NCBI GenBank assembly: GCA_025201765.1 | Contig: MU623433.1 | Coordinates: 88,863-152,862 of the forward strand | DNA from: Daldinia sp. FL1419 | Lineage: Eukaryota > Ascomycota > Sordariomycetes > Xylariales > Hypoxylaceae | Length of the DNA stretch: 64,000 nucleotides | Direction: 5' to 3' | Shown here: one piece after another, positions 1-11,330 of the stretch | Layout: every line of letters begins with the position of its first letter | How positions within the stretch are numbered: the first letter of the stretch is position 1 | Notes under the pieces: model-generated | The model's input: only the letters and a program-made list of their open reading frames with translations | Told to the model about the DNA's origin: nothing | The model's database searches: none | Made by a program: the position numbers and the translations under genes

Positions 1-657
1 TTTAAATTAATTATTTTCTGGTACCTCGATAGTTAGAGAGTTGGCATCGTTGCGGCATCGTGCAAAAAGACTTTTTTTTTTTGGCAGCAAGTCTTTTAAC
101 AAGCTAAGCTTTGTAAGTTTTCTATAAGAAAGGATTTGAGCGTAATTAATTGTTATTATATATATAGGCAGCTAGAGCTAACTAGGTACCTAAAGATTGG
201 GAAAACCGGAAGAAGTAAAAGAAATAAAATATTATCCAAGCGTTGAAAGTCATTGAAGCGCATCGCCAGGAGCTTTCAAAAAGCTGCATTTCTATTATAA
301 CGAGACCGCGAGAGACCGCGAGAAACGTCGACCGTAAAATCGATCTACCGTTATTCTACCCTTCTTACGATCCGAGTCCTACCTGTCCTTTTTATACAAA
401 ACCTCACCAATTACTACTATATTATTACCCTTTCTTGAGTTGGGGTCGAGAGGGTTTGCCTTACCTCATTTCGATCGATCGAGCCTTTCGTTATCGCGAT
501 TTTGCCTTTCTCATTTCCGACGCCGCCCGCCTCTTATTCGACACTTTGCCGAACTTTTCTCCCTTCGAGGCGGTCGTTGCGTGCATATTCGTCCAATTAC
601 CTATAGAAATTGTTTTGATATACTTGTTAGAATTCGGTGAATATTATAGGAGGAAGC
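1..657. other. Intergenic region upstream of UBP8
   Basis: No gene is supported here. The first 240 bases are AT-rich with a T-run near 69-80. A frame stays open across 243-1109, but it begins at TTG, has no family resemblance before the UBP8 exons, and runs through the first UBP8 intron, so it is a chance reading frame. The UBP8 promoter and 5' UTR presumably lie here. Confidence 0.6.
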
Positions 658-2613
658 ATGGCTGCGCGACCTACCACCCCGGCGTCGCCCAAGAACGTCA
701 AGATCAACTCGCCTACTCCCGGGACACCTCTATTCGGCTGTGGTTAGTTATACGGTTCCCTAGGCTTATAAGACGTAACCGTAGCCGTCTTGCCGTGATA
801 TATACTGAAGCTTTTCCAGAGCATGTCCAGCTACTATTGTCCCAAAATCCGGATGTCATAAACAATTCAATCCAATACTATAAGATGCTACTAAGGGTCA
901 TCTTCGACGGCAACCCCTTAATACCCCAGACGTCCAAGGGTCCAGATGGGTCGATAACTACATCTCTAACATCCAACTACCTCTGCTTGCAATGTTCTGC
1001 CATTGTGCCCGAGGAAGAACGCCCGAAGCATGCGAATAAAAAGAGCCATCGGTTTTGTAAGTTTCGGGTGGACATATCACATATCAGATCTTGGCTAATT
1101 GTGCGATAGATGTCGACTCGAGAAGTGGCTCGTTGTTCTGCGCGCTTTGTGAGGACTTCGTATGGGACCCGACCCTGGACGACCTGAGGATAAGGAAGAT
1201 GGGTACAGGATCTTTCTCGAGTAAGTCTACCTACGCTTCCAATCTTATTGTAAACGGTAATATGCGCCAAGACAGGTAGGAAAACCCCTCGAACGAACCC
1301 CAAGGCTAACATGTCCAGGCCGCAAGAGAAAGCACGAAGAGATGTTCTCGGATGCTGTGAAAGATCCCTTGAAGGAGGATCCTAAGTACATCTCCAATAA
1401 CACCACCATCGCGTCGTGCAGGGCAGACGGGCTCCGGGGAATCTACAATGCTGGTGCAACATGTTACCAAAACGTCGTCCTACAGAGTTTTCTTCACAAT
1501 CCGTTACTCAGGAATTTCTACCTGAGTGACGGCCACCAGAGCAGCGATTGCCAAGTTCCCCACTGCCTGAGCTGTGCCATGGACGACATGTTCCAAGACT
1601 TCTACGCCCTGGAAAATACCAATGGCTATACGGCAGCTAATATACTGTCCGGGTTTTGGATATCTGAAAAGAAGGCATTCGAGAACCTAGTTACGACTAA
1701 GGAACAGGATGCGCATGAATTTTTTCAGTTCCTGGCCGAAGAACTGCATGAGAGGAACGGGGATGGCAAGAAGCCAGAGACGGGTAGTGAACATAGCTGC
1801 AACTGCATCATCCACCAGACCTTCTACGGCAAACTCCAGAGCCAGACGACTTGCCAACACTGCCATGGTGTTACTAACGCGATAGAGTCTTTTCTCGACC
1901 TAAGTTTAGGCTTGGAAAACCTATCACAGAAGAGGGGCAAGAAAGCACCTAAGAGTGCCGCGTCGCTAACGCTACAAGAATGCCTCGACGAGGAGTATAT
2001 CAAGTCTGATAAATGCGAGTATCGGTGTAGGAACTGCAATTCATCGCAACAGGCTCGAAGAGACCACAGTATAAAGCTTCTGCCCAACGTGCTGTCTATA
2101 CAACTCAAGGTACTTAAAGTGCTGACAGTTCATGTCATCAAGAATCAAACCACTAACACGTATCTTCAGAGATTCGAGTTTAAACAAGGAAGCCGTGATC
2201 GTGTCGCTTCGAAGATCAGTACGAAAGTACAGTTCCCGTTACAACTAAACATGCTTCCCTATACCACACGTGGTCGAATGCCGGACGCTAAGGACAGTCA
2301 AGAACTGAGGCGATCGTGCACATATGACCTTTTAAGTGTGGTGGAACACGTCGGAGAGATTGACACGGGTAAGAGTCCGACACTAGCATTTACCAAATCT
2401 TCAAGCTGACTGGGATAGGACACTACGTAACGTATTCCCGAGTCGGAGACCAAGTAAGTCCTACAACCAGTAATCAATATAATATAAACCGGTATTGCTA
2501 ACATCCGCCAGTGGTTCTCATTCAACGACCATCGAGTCGAGCTGGCCAAGAAGTCAGACGTCCTGGGCAGCCAGGCCTATCTACTATTCTATATCATCCG
2601 GTCGTTGGCGTAA
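658..2613 (+). CDS. UBP8: SAGA-complex ubiquitin-specific protease Ubp8
   Basis: Cysteine protease that removes ubiquitin from histone H2B as part of the SAGA deubiquitinating module in the nucleus. Seven exons join in frame: 658-742, 820-1056, 1110-1220, 1319-2109, 2170-2368, 2420-2454, 2512-2613 (519 aa). A UBP-type zinc finger comes first (residues about 28-140): CEH near 28-30, CLQC, HANKKSHRF and FCALC. The USP domain follows, with the Cys box NAGATCYQN (Cys193), the QDAHEFFQF box, two CxxC zinc pairs and the His box TGHYVTYS (His476) before WFSFNDHRV. The start at 658 was chosen because its short N-terminus splices directly into the CEHV zinc ligands. The fourth intron (60 nt) has no stop and a length divisible by three, so a single-frame reading would wrongly retain it. 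Zinc finger plus USP architecture fits Ubp8 better than other USPs. Confidence 0.92.
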
Positions 2614-3561
2614 AGGAGGTAGGAATGGTTTACTATTGCCGTCGTTATCGACAGTAATCAGCGGGTGTGTGTATCGAAATGGGAACCGGACGGGGTGGCG
2701 TTATTGATGACGCATTTGCACGGGTTTGGGGGGGCGCGATGAGTTTACGGGGGTTTTTTTTTCTCACTCTGAAATTTTGAAGTTTTTATCGCATTGTGTC
2801 GCGGCTTGAATAAGATAGAGAAACAGCGATTAGAGAAATATCACGACCAGCCGCCATTTGTGAGTTGGGTGTATCGAGTGTTTGGTAGGGTTATAGATAT
2901 GAAATGGAATAAGCGATATGAAGACTACTGTGAGGGTCGAGAAGTGTCTATCGAGTAGTCAAGTCAAGCCATCTGCTTAATGAATCCCATATCGCGTAAC
3001 AACCTAACCGTCCGTATCCTACTTACCTGTAGCAAACGTTGGCTTCATTAGGACAGCAAAATCTCGGTTACGGGGTTTTCGTAGGTCCCGGGTTCGGACC
3101 TGGGACTGGACTTTTATTTATTTATTAATATGTGTAGACTGTACCGCCGACTTAGCAGGTCTCGTCTTTCAATGGGCGAGACTCCTTGTCGCCTCCGGAG
3201 ATAGCTCCTGCCTTATTTGGGCTTTTCGTGGGATATGTTGTAGCGAATAAGACGACATACTGATCCTACTAGGACTCGTAAGAGAGGCTTGGAGCTGGTA
3301 GCGATTGCTAGCAATACGATTGATTACTACGTTGTATATCTTGAGGGGTTTGGTCGAGGAGCATGAACCCGCTCGAGCCAGTGTTCATGCTCTCACCGGG
3401 AGGAATATATGGATGAAGAGAGCTAGACTACGTTCCTCATAGAATCACCTTCATCATAGCCAGACGTCCATAAGGGATAATCTGCCCTCTTTAATCTTTA
3501 GCACTAATGTGTATCAGGCACAGCAGCTATCGTCGCCGAGACCAGCATCCATCCATCCACT
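2614..3561. other. Convergent intergenic region UBP8/EFM5
   Basis: About 950 bases between the 3' ends of UBP8 and EFM5. No coding signal was found. It holds a T-run near 2754-2762, presumably the two 3' UTRs, and a strong hairpin at 3085-3106 listed separately. Confidence 0.6.
3085..3106. other. GC-rich hairpin, 8 bp stem with 6 nt loop
   Basis: GTCCCGGG pairs with CCTGGGAC (one G-T pair) around the loop TTCGGA. The sequence resembles a tRNA T-arm and lies in a convergent intergenic region. No matching acceptor stem was found, so it is not called a tRNA. It could be a 3'-end structure or a tRNA-derived relic. Confidence 0.4.
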
Positions 3562-4922
3562 TCATTCCCCCTTCCCTCCGGTTTTGTACTTCCAAGCGTC
3601 GCACTCAAAGTTTGCGTAGCAGTAAAACTCGTTACTCAACCCGTGTGCGTGCACGGGCTCGTACGTCGTCGTCTTCGCGCCGAGGGACCGGTATAGTTTC
3701 GTTACTAGGGGTTCCATGCGCTCGCCTGTGCAGACTATGACCCGCGGGGTAGAGCGAGACATCCAGCGAACTGTTAGGGCGACTGGAGGATGTTAGTGGC
3801 GACGGGAAGACCATGTCGTTAAGAACAGAGAGGGGGATGGCGGAGCGCAGGAGATCAAAATGGGGGGGGATACGAACTTTTGGTCTGGCAGTCCTCGCTG
3901 AGAAAAGGGGGGTCGCAGATGATGCGGTCGGCGGCGCCTTTTAGCTCCGCGGGGAGCTTGATAGGCTGCTGGAAGTCGTAGAATATGAACTCGGGGAAGA
4001 CGGAGAATCGCCGGTCGTGCTCGAGGAAGATGACTTTTTTGGGTTTGGGGGTGTTGGCGTTTGTTGCGTTCTATAGGGAGGTTAGTGCGTGGTCTGGGAA
4101 GTGTAGTGGAACTATGAGATCTCCACGGGTATGGAAACAAGGAATGTGTGGCTAGATGAATAGAGAAATATAACAGCGGAAGTTTGGGTTAGACATATTG
4201 GCCTCGATCGTCAATATGAACCAGACGACCCCGACCAGTTCTTAGTTCTTAGTTCTTAGTTCTACCGTCTCAACGAGAGCATGGACTTGACCACTCTGTA
4301 TCAAGCAAGGCCTCAGGTGAATGAGATATATCTATTATCGCTCACCAAAAGATTCTTCAGCGCAACAAACACGCTCGGCACCGACACCACTGCGACAACC
4401 TCATCCTCGCGCACGCCATCTAGTAGCTGCTTCGCAAATAGCATAGCTGTTTCGTCCGAGTACTATAACACCGGTTAACCAAGTCGCTCTCGACTCATCT
4501 GCTTCCATCACACCCTCCTCATTCATCTCACCGTCAACCCGGCCCCTCCCTTACCCCCAAACCAAGAGGACTCGAAGAACAAGCACGAAAAGGACATGAG
4601 AGTAAAGACATACCCAAAACTGCGATTTGTTCCAGTCCTCGGTAAACGCCTCTATAGACAGCGGCTGTGCGCCCGCATGCTGGTCCTCAGCCGCGGTCTT
4701 CAACTTCTCGAACTTATCAGCGTGCGCATCGCGCTCGCCGTAGAATTCCTGCAGCGCCGCGAGGGCTTGGGACGAGAGGGTTCTACGGATGAAGTTAGTA
4801 CAGAGTTAATATAGCATTGGTATAACGTGGAGGTGAATCAACATCGAGAGTGCCTCTCTGGGCGCAATATAATGATATCCGGCCAGACTCACTTACATCT
4901 GTTCGTCGTCGCTATCCGTCAT
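3562..4922 (-). CDS. EFM5: EFM5-type eEF1A lysine N-methyltransferase (N6AMT2/EEF1AKMT1 family)
   Basis: SAM-dependent methyltransferase; the family methylates a lysine of elongation factor eEF1A in the cytosol, despite the DPPF motif that once led to its annotation as an N6-adenine DNA methyltransferase. Five exons on the minus strand: 4922-4897, 4782-4614, 4462-4346, 4070-3878, 3782-3562, giving 241 aa, the usual family length. The N-terminal helical part ends in WNKSQFWYSDET. Exon 4 carries FLEHDRRF, YDFQQP and the catalytic DPPFLSEDCQTK (DPPF at residues 157-160). The last exon has ALTVRW, RVIVCTGERM and the conserved C-terminal GLSNEFYCYANFEC. The donor of intron 4 (GTTCGT) is weak but is the one that keeps frame and family sequence. 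The third intron (4345-4071) holds an AGTTCTT tandem repeat. Head-to-tail with nuo-40, 479 bases apart. Confidence 0.88.
4237..4263. repeat. AGTTCTT heptamer tandem repeat (3.9 units)
   Basis: Three perfect AGTTCTT copies followed by AGTTCT, inside the third intron of EFM5 and close to its acceptor side. A short microsatellite-like array with no evident function. Confidence 0.85.
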
Positions 4923-5401
4923 TTTGCGCCACCAATTATTTAATCAACTGTGAATATACTTAAAAAGTAATGAAATCCGGGTTGGAGCAGCACAATTTGG
5001 TTTAATTACTCGTTGGGTGCCAACTTAGGAATAAGTTGAGTTTTTTTTCCCAGCGCCAAAAATCTTTTAGAAATCGATTTCAGTCGCAAACTCAAGACTC
5101 AAGACCCAAGACCCAAGACCCAAGACTCAAGACTCAAGACTCAAGACTCAAGACTCAAGACTGTAGCCAAATTGATTATACCAAATCAACTACAACAAAT
5201 CACCAACAGCATTATAACACTATATTGCCCCATGACCCGGGACAATTCTTACAGTACTATTCGTAAACCTTTTTTTCTTTTTTTTTTCTTTTTCTTTTTT
5301 TCAATCGAGGACTACTAGGTCTAGTATATATGTACAGCACAACCACGAGCGTCTATTCCCCCGTAATTTGCACAGGAACCTGGGCCCCGTAGAGTTATCC
5401 T
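4923..5401. other. EFM5 upstream / nuo-40 downstream region
   Basis: About 480 bases holding the EFM5 5' region, the heptamer array at 5092-5161 and a pyrimidine-rich tract (T/TC runs) at about 5268-5302 just downstream of the nuo-40 stop. No gene is seen. Confidence 0.6.
5092..5161. repeat. Heptamer minisatellite (YCAAGAC)10
   Basis: Ten uninterrupted 7-base units. Two TCAAGAC, three CCAAGAC and five TCAAGAC units follow in order, differing only at the first base (C/T). The array lies 170 bases upstream of the EFM5 start codon. The block order suggests expansion by slippage after a single C/T change. Confidence 0.93.
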
Positions 5402-6827
5402 TTATTGTTCGTCTAGCACGTGTATGTACTTCCTGTCTTCCCGCTTCTCCTTCTCCGTCGCCGGCGGGAGATCGTAGAATGCCGAGCTACGATATCCTTG
5501 CTGTTGGGATGGTTAATATAATACTAAACACTTAATTGGAATGACTGTAATGCTTACCAAGTAGTGGTATGTAAAGTTGCTGATATCGCCCGGCGTGATA
5601 CCAAGGTCGGCAAAGGTCTTAGCTGTAGGGTCGATCTTCTGGTCGATGAATTCCTTGTCTACGTCTTCTGCCGAGAGCACCGGCCACCACAATACTTTGT
5701 TGAGCAGAGCGGCCGCAGGCTTCAGAATAGCCTTGGGCACGTTGATATGCCTTCGCTTCTTGTAGATTTCTCGGTCGACTAGCTCGGCGATTTCGGCTGT
5801 CGAGTAGTTCTTGGGTCCGTAAAGCTCAAAGGTTTGTCCTGCCGTGTTGTCGTCGTATAACATGGCTTCTAGAGCCTGGCCCACGTCAATGGACTATTGA
5901 AATTAGCGATCTGCCCGGCGCTTCGGCTTAATAACGATAGACATACGTGAACGGGCCAGTATCTCTCTTGCATGTTGTTAGACGTGAATAGGTTGCTGAT
6001 GCCGGCCAATCGGTGGAGAAGGTTGTCCTCGAATCCGAACAAGGGCGCCGGCCGAACGATGGTGGTCTCCGGGAAGATGCTTCGGGCGACCTGCTCACCC
6101 CTACCCTTGGTGGCAAAGAATTCGGAGGGCGAATTGGGGTCGGCGTTATAGGATGAGACGTGAACGTATCGGTCGACGTCGTATTTGGCGACTGCCTCGG
6201 CGATGCGCTCGGTACCCTCGACGTGGACGTCCTCTAGACTGTAGTTCTTGGTAGGGTAGTTTCGGCCGACAAGGTTGTACACGATATCGGAGTGCCTAAC
6301 GCTCGCCTCGATCGATTCGGTGTTGTATAGATCGTACTCGATGAAGACGACGCGGCCCAAATCACCGGTAACCTTGAGATGGCGCTTGGCCATCTCCTCT
6401 CGGAACGGAACGATAACCTGACATCCTTGGCGGGCTATGATACGACATCAGAAACGAAATTAGAAACGAAATAAACAACCGGTTGCGCGGGCTGTCCGTA
6501 CCTAGCCGGTTGACGATATATCTTCCGAGTTGTCCCGTTGCGCCAAATACTGTCGCGGTATGTCCTATATAAACCGTCAGGATCGGAAGGGTTGAGACGT
6601 ATATCGTGATGGCTGTTTACCTCCGAGAGATGACCTACGGAAAGCAACATGTTAGTCCGGCAACCATTAACCATAGGCTCGGAACCGGGGGCGACTGACC
6701 TTCCACCTTGTACGCGGAGGATGGGTTTGCCGGTGCGGGTGATTGCTAGATCGGAAATGCGTCGGGCCTGGTTTAAATTAAAGGCCAACTTTCGACCAGA
6801 CCGCACAGCGGCCGGAAAGGAAGCCAT
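5402..6827 (-). CDS. nuo-40: Mitochondrial complex I 40 kDa subunit (NDUFA9 family)
   Basis: Accessory NDUFA9-type subunit of NADH:ubiquinone oxidoreductase on the matrix side, an atypical short-chain dehydrogenase that keeps a nucleotide fold. Six exons on the minus strand: 6827-6700, 6634-6621, 6564-6502, 6434-5947, 5893-5558, 5500-5402, giving 375 aa, which as I recall is the length of the Neurospora protein. The N-terminus MASFPAAVRSGRKLAF is basic and amphipathic, as expected for a matrix presequence. The Rossmann motif VFGATGQLGRYI sits at about 53-63, with EYDL, NLVGRNY, VHVSSYNA and IVRPAPLFGFEDN after it. Exon 2 is only 14 nt and is needed to keep frame into the glycine-rich loop. 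The start at 6827 is the first ATG giving the presequence; the frame is open further upstream but without homology. Divergent from RPN9 across 586 bases. Confidence 0.92.
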
Positions 6828-7413
6828 TCTTGCTCGATACCGGGAGGGGAGTGCAAGAATGACGAAGCCTTTCCAATTGCTAAAAGTAGAAGCCGGTAAT
6901 GTCGTGAAGCTTTTGGGAATGCTCGACCTTGTTATTAGTGGGATTGAAGCTCTAAACGGGTTGGTAGAGTTGTCAAGCCACAAAATCATCCATAATGTGG
7001 AATTTAGTCGGAGCTAATGCGCTTGATAAGATTGGTCGATGGCCGGCATAACCTAGCAGCCTAGCCCGAAGTCAAGCCACAGTGATTAAATAAGCCAAGC
7101 CAAGATCTGATACTACTAATGTAGGTATGGACATGATCCCTTAGTAGGTAATAGGTACTAAAGAGGTTGTATGTACTGTAGGTAATCCGTCCATACCTAA
7201 TAGGTACAAGGTACCTCCCCAGGCAGGCTGCACACCAGCCGCGTATTGATTGAAGCTCCAGAAGCTTTCCATCTCCCACTTACACCCATTCAACATTATA
7301 ACCAGATACCAACCAACCAAACTCATAGACGTCGACAATTTCGCTCTAATCCCACCTAGCAATTATCACAAAGAATACTGAATACTATAAATAAGAAAAA
7401 CCAGAGAAATATC
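6828..7413. promoter_or_regulatory. Bidirectional promoter region nuo-40 / RPN9
   Basis: 586 bases between two divergent start codons, so both promoters must lie here unless they overlap the genes. A GATTGG element (CCAAT on the minus strand) is at 7030-7035, about 200 bases upstream of the nuo-40 start, where a HAP-complex box would be plausible. TAGGTA/TACCTA words cluster at about 7145-7215. No site is proven. Confidence 0.45.
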
Positions 7414-8631
7414 ATGAACGTCGACACCATCGCCGATTTCCTGGCCGACCAGCGGGACGAGACCCCGGACGAGCTCCAATATCTCATCATCCAGTTCGAG
7501 AACTTCTGGGAGCGCAAGTTATGGCACCAGCTCACAGACGCCCTCATCGAATTCTTCGCCAACCCCAAGAGCGAACCTCAACGCCTCAAGTTCTACAAGG
7601 TCTTCATATTAAAGTTTGCTGATAAGATCAACCAGCTTAAGCTTGTCGACCTGGGCTTGAAGGCCGCTACCCAATGCAAAGGTAAGCTTTTGGTACATGG
7701 ATATATATTGTTTCATGCATTGTACTAGAGTAATGTGAATACTGATTCTACGGTAGATGACCAGGAGCGCCTCACCTTCCTCGCCGACCTCGCCAAAAAG
7801 GTCGACAATGAGGACTCCCAAGATGCCTTCGTCTACGCCCTTGCCGCCGTTGCTCGCGTAGAGCTGGACCTAAAGGACCTCGACGCCTCGCGGCGAGATC
7901 TAGACAAGGCGGAGCGCATCCTCGACTCATTCGACAGCGTCGAGACCAAGGTACACGCCGCCTTTTACCAGGTTAACGCAGATTACTATCAAGCCAAGGC
8001 CGATTTCGCCTCCTACTACCGCAACGCCCTCCTCTACCTCGCTTGCATCGACCTCTCCTCCCTCTCACCCGACGAGCGCCGCGCCCGCGCCTACGACCTA
8101 GGCATTGCCGCCCTCGTCTCTGATTCCATCTACAACTTCGGCGAGCTCCTCCAGCACCCCATTCTCGCCGCCCTGACTGGTGACGTAGCCTGGCTGCAGG
8201 AACTACTCCTCGCCTTCAACCGGGGGGATCTAGCGGCATACGACGTCCTATCGGGCCACATCTCCTCCAATACCCTCCTAAAAGACCACCTGGAAGACAT
8301 CCGTCAAAAGATCTACCTCGCGGCCCTGACAGAATCCGTCTTCCGACGTCCCCCGCACCAGCGCGCCATGAGCTTCACCACCATATCAGCCGACACCAAG
8401 GTGCGCAAGGACGAGATCGAGCACCTGGTCATGAAGGCGCTAAGCCTGGGCCTGGTCCGCGGCACCATCGACGAGGTCGACGAGCTCGTCAACTTCACCT
8501 GGGTCCAGCCCCGCGTGCTCGACATGGCCCAGATCGCGAGCATGAGCCAGCGCCTCGGCGAGTGGGGCGAAAACGTCAATAAGCTGGGTAACTGGATCGA
8601 GGCTACCGGGCAGGATATCTGGGCTTCGTGA
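7414..8631 (+). CDS. RPN9: 26S proteasome lid subunit Rpn9
   Basis: Non-ATPase PCI-domain scaffold subunit of the 19S regulatory particle lid, acting in assembly and stability of the 26S proteasome. Two exons, 7414-7681 and 7757-8631, give 380 aa, typical for Rpn9. The 75-nt intron has a GTAAGC donor and a GGTAG acceptor and joins QCK to DDQERL. The N-terminal helical repeats contain FWERKLWHQLTDAL. The C-terminal PCI winged helix includes FRRPPHQRAMSF, the helix around DEIEHLVMKALSLGL, and VNFTWVQPRVLD. The protein ends in the normal C-terminal helix. A second lid subunit gene, RPN12, is 32 kb away in the same window. The 3' end faces GAA1. Confidence 0.95.
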
Positions 8632-9366
8632 TTGGGACATATGTCTACCTAGCTTATTCAAGCTGAACAAATTAGGAGATAAGGGGACCAGTCGAGAGAA
8701 GGAACATGAGCAAGATATCTTCTCTTGCATACAGGACGGTCGGGAGGCCGTGTATGATAGATCAACTACTAGACAACGTGCGGTCCCAGCAAGAGGACTA
8801 GACGTATTGCTGCACGATAAATTAGTCTGAAGACACGAATAGGGGTGTTTCGCATTAGGTATGATGGTTAATGGCCCACGATGTTAAGCCGTTCTTATTG
8901 TGAATGTCGTAGTATTGGTATTGGGATACAATACTCTGCAATTCCCAATTTCGATCCGTCTTTCAACTCTCGAGTAGTTAGACGTGACTATATGGCTCTA
9001 GTTTCGTAGCATCTCAAATGAAGACGCTGACAAGTCCCGTTCCACCCTATTAGTATACTACTGCTAGACTATTTCGATTTCTGTTCCAAGTCATCACCTA
9101 GGTTAGGTACTTCATAAGACACCGCAATGTCGTGAATATAATGATCATAACATCACTGTTCCAGCTTTCTATTATTATTCTCTATCTAGCAATACCAGCC
9201 CTAAACATTACGCATTCGTAACACATTACTTCAGTTCTTTTCAATTCTGTCAACTCATCTCCATCTCAACAGGTGAGATAGGTCAAGTCAAGCCCAGACA
9301 CAGCACGCTGGCTCAAACAATCGCAGCAAAGCCGCATATGCAACCAACAACCCCATGCAATAAAAA
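8632..9366. other. Convergent intergenic region RPN9/GAA1
   Basis: 735 bases between two 3' ends. No open frame with coding character outside the GAA1 C-terminus and no RNA gene recognised. Presumably the 3' UTRs of both genes. Confidence 0.6.
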
Positions 9367-11330
9367 TCAAGCATTTTTCTTCTCCTTTTCGCTCCCTGGG
9401 CTCTTGCCCCCGGCTTCATTCGGCTGTCCTAGTACCACGATTTGCCCGACTAGCCACGCGGGCCACCATACGCACCATACTATGAGGGGCGTGTACATGC
9501 CCCAGACGTGCCAGCCGAATGCTGCTTCTTCAAGCACATTTTGTATGCCTACGCCGGCCAGGGCACTGCTTGCGAGGAGGACGACGGGAGGGGCTAGGAC
9601 GTGTAGGAGAGTGGAGTGGACGTATCTGAATACGACTGCGTTTGCTGCTTTGCTCTTATTTTGATCTGAAGGGGTAGTAGAGGGCAGGAAAGAAGGCCAT
9701 GGGCGAGAAAACGATAGCGGGCTAGATAGAACGCCGACGATGAAGGAGAGCGAGAAGTTGAGAGTTGCGAGAGACGAGAGGAACATTCCTAGTAGCAGTA
9801 GAGAGAACGATCGAATTAGGAGGTACTGTTGAGCCGTAGGGGGCTTGCGAATACCGTTTGTTAAGAAGTATGAGGCGAGGTGCGGGAGCCCTGCGTTGAT
9901 GGCGGTGAAGATGATGAAGATTGGTGTGAGGAGCTGCAGTTGTGCGTCAGTGTTTGATATGTAGGGTTGTTTAAGGGAAAGGGACTTACACTCGAAGGAG
10001 TCTGGTTAAAGGCAAATAGCGGGATGACTCCCAGAAATTGGCATCCCGCCACAAGAGTAAGCGGGAGGAGTATTTCTCGCTCGACAGGAATCGAAGTCGG
10101 CTTTGCAACCGCCTTCACCTCCTTTCCTTCACCGTCTGTAACCTCTCTAACCTCGGGCTTCTTCTCTTCCTTCGGAACATCAACCTCCCTGTACCCGCTC
10201 TTGACCCACGAGGCAATAGCCATAATAGTAAAGTTCGCAGCAACCAGCATCGCACTAGGTAAATACGTGCCGATGCTAACGAACCGATGCTTATGAATAA
10301 GCAAGTAAAAAAAGAAACTCTGATGCAGCTTCTCAAGCAAATTATTCAAACTCCGGAATAACCCCTCAATCAGCCGTCCCAGTCCCATCTCGTCGTGCCA
10401 ACCATTGCCCATGGGCTTCAGCGTGACAGCGTCGACATGGTACGGGATGAAACTACTATGAGGCCCCGTGGAGTGTCCCAACGCCTGGTTGAGCATACCC
10501 CGGAGCACCGTGGCGAGGTTATCGTCGTACTTTTGCGAGTGCTTCAGGATTCCCTGTAGTGCGCTTCCCATACCCATCTGTCCGCTGGCGATATTAACGA
10601 CCGAGTTGATCAGATCTAGGTTCGGTAGCTGTCCGTTGACGCCGTCGTATGCGATGGCAATCGACTCGAAGCGCCCTTCTTGCGCGTAGTCTAGCGCTAT
10701 GGCGCCCTGTAGAGCGCCTGACTTGATCGGTAGCGGAGCGACTTGCGAGGGGTCATGGGCGTCGTGGTATGCGTCTACCCAAGCTTGCATACCGGCCCGG
10801 CTGTCGGGTGGTACTACTAGTATAATATCCTTGGACCACAGCGACCAGCGCTTGAAATATCGTGTCAAGGCCAGAGCTAGCGCTAGGCCATTGCGGTTGA
10901 ATTCTCCCTCGACATTCTTCCACGCAGTAACGAGCACTATGGCCTCCGTAGCATCGCCACGGGGGGCCTGCAATATAGCGTATACATTCTCTCCACCAAT
11001 TGTGTTTCCCGAAGAATGGTAGGTATAGTTTTGTCGGCCAACCTTAAGACCCAGGCCCTTGAATATAATTTCGAGTTCGTCGTTCACCTGAGCATTGGTG
11101 CTGTTCTCTAGGGCGTTAACCTCGTGCTTGTAGGCGCGAAACACGTTCTGGTCGCTTCCGCCAAAATACGTATGGACCTGACCAGGTAACAAGGCGTTTT
11201 CGCTAATATAAGTGCGGCGCGAGTATTCGTCGAGAGGTAACATGAGCAGCCATACGACGCCGACGACGATGCATAGGAGGGACAGATATGGCGGGAGCTT
11301 CAGTAACCGCGGATCGCGGCGCAGGGCCAT
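9367..11330 (-). CDS. GAA1: GPI transamidase component Gaa1
   Basis: Subunit of the ER-membrane GPI transamidase complex that attaches GPI anchors to proteins; Gaa1 has an M28 aminopeptidase-like luminal domain. Two exons on the minus strand, 11330-9990 and 9933-9367 (635 aa; the family is about 600-650). A first membrane segment lies at about residues 15-33 after a basic start (RRDPRLLKLPPYLSLL). The luminal domain contains VHTYFGGSDQNVFRAYKHEV, GENVYAIL, AIVLVTAWKN and HDEMGLGRLIEGLFRSLNNLLE. Several hydrophobic segments form the C-terminal half. The 56-nt intron falls in the membrane region and joins NQTPSS to LLTPIFIIF. A lysine-rich tail (GSEKEKKNA) ends the protein. The M28 metal-binding residues were not traced, and the family is thought to be non-catalytic or only recently ascribed activity. 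Confidence 0.93.

Noticed and set aside
243..1109. 288-codon plus-strand open frame before UBP8
   Set aside because: It begins with TTG and only overlaps true UBP8 exon sequence at its end; the short first exon at 658-742 in another frame explains the zinc finger start better.
3025..3110. Possible tRNA gene on the plus strand
   Set aside because: An A-box-like and a B-box-like word are at suitable spacing, but the acceptor stem does not pair and the T-stem has mismatches.
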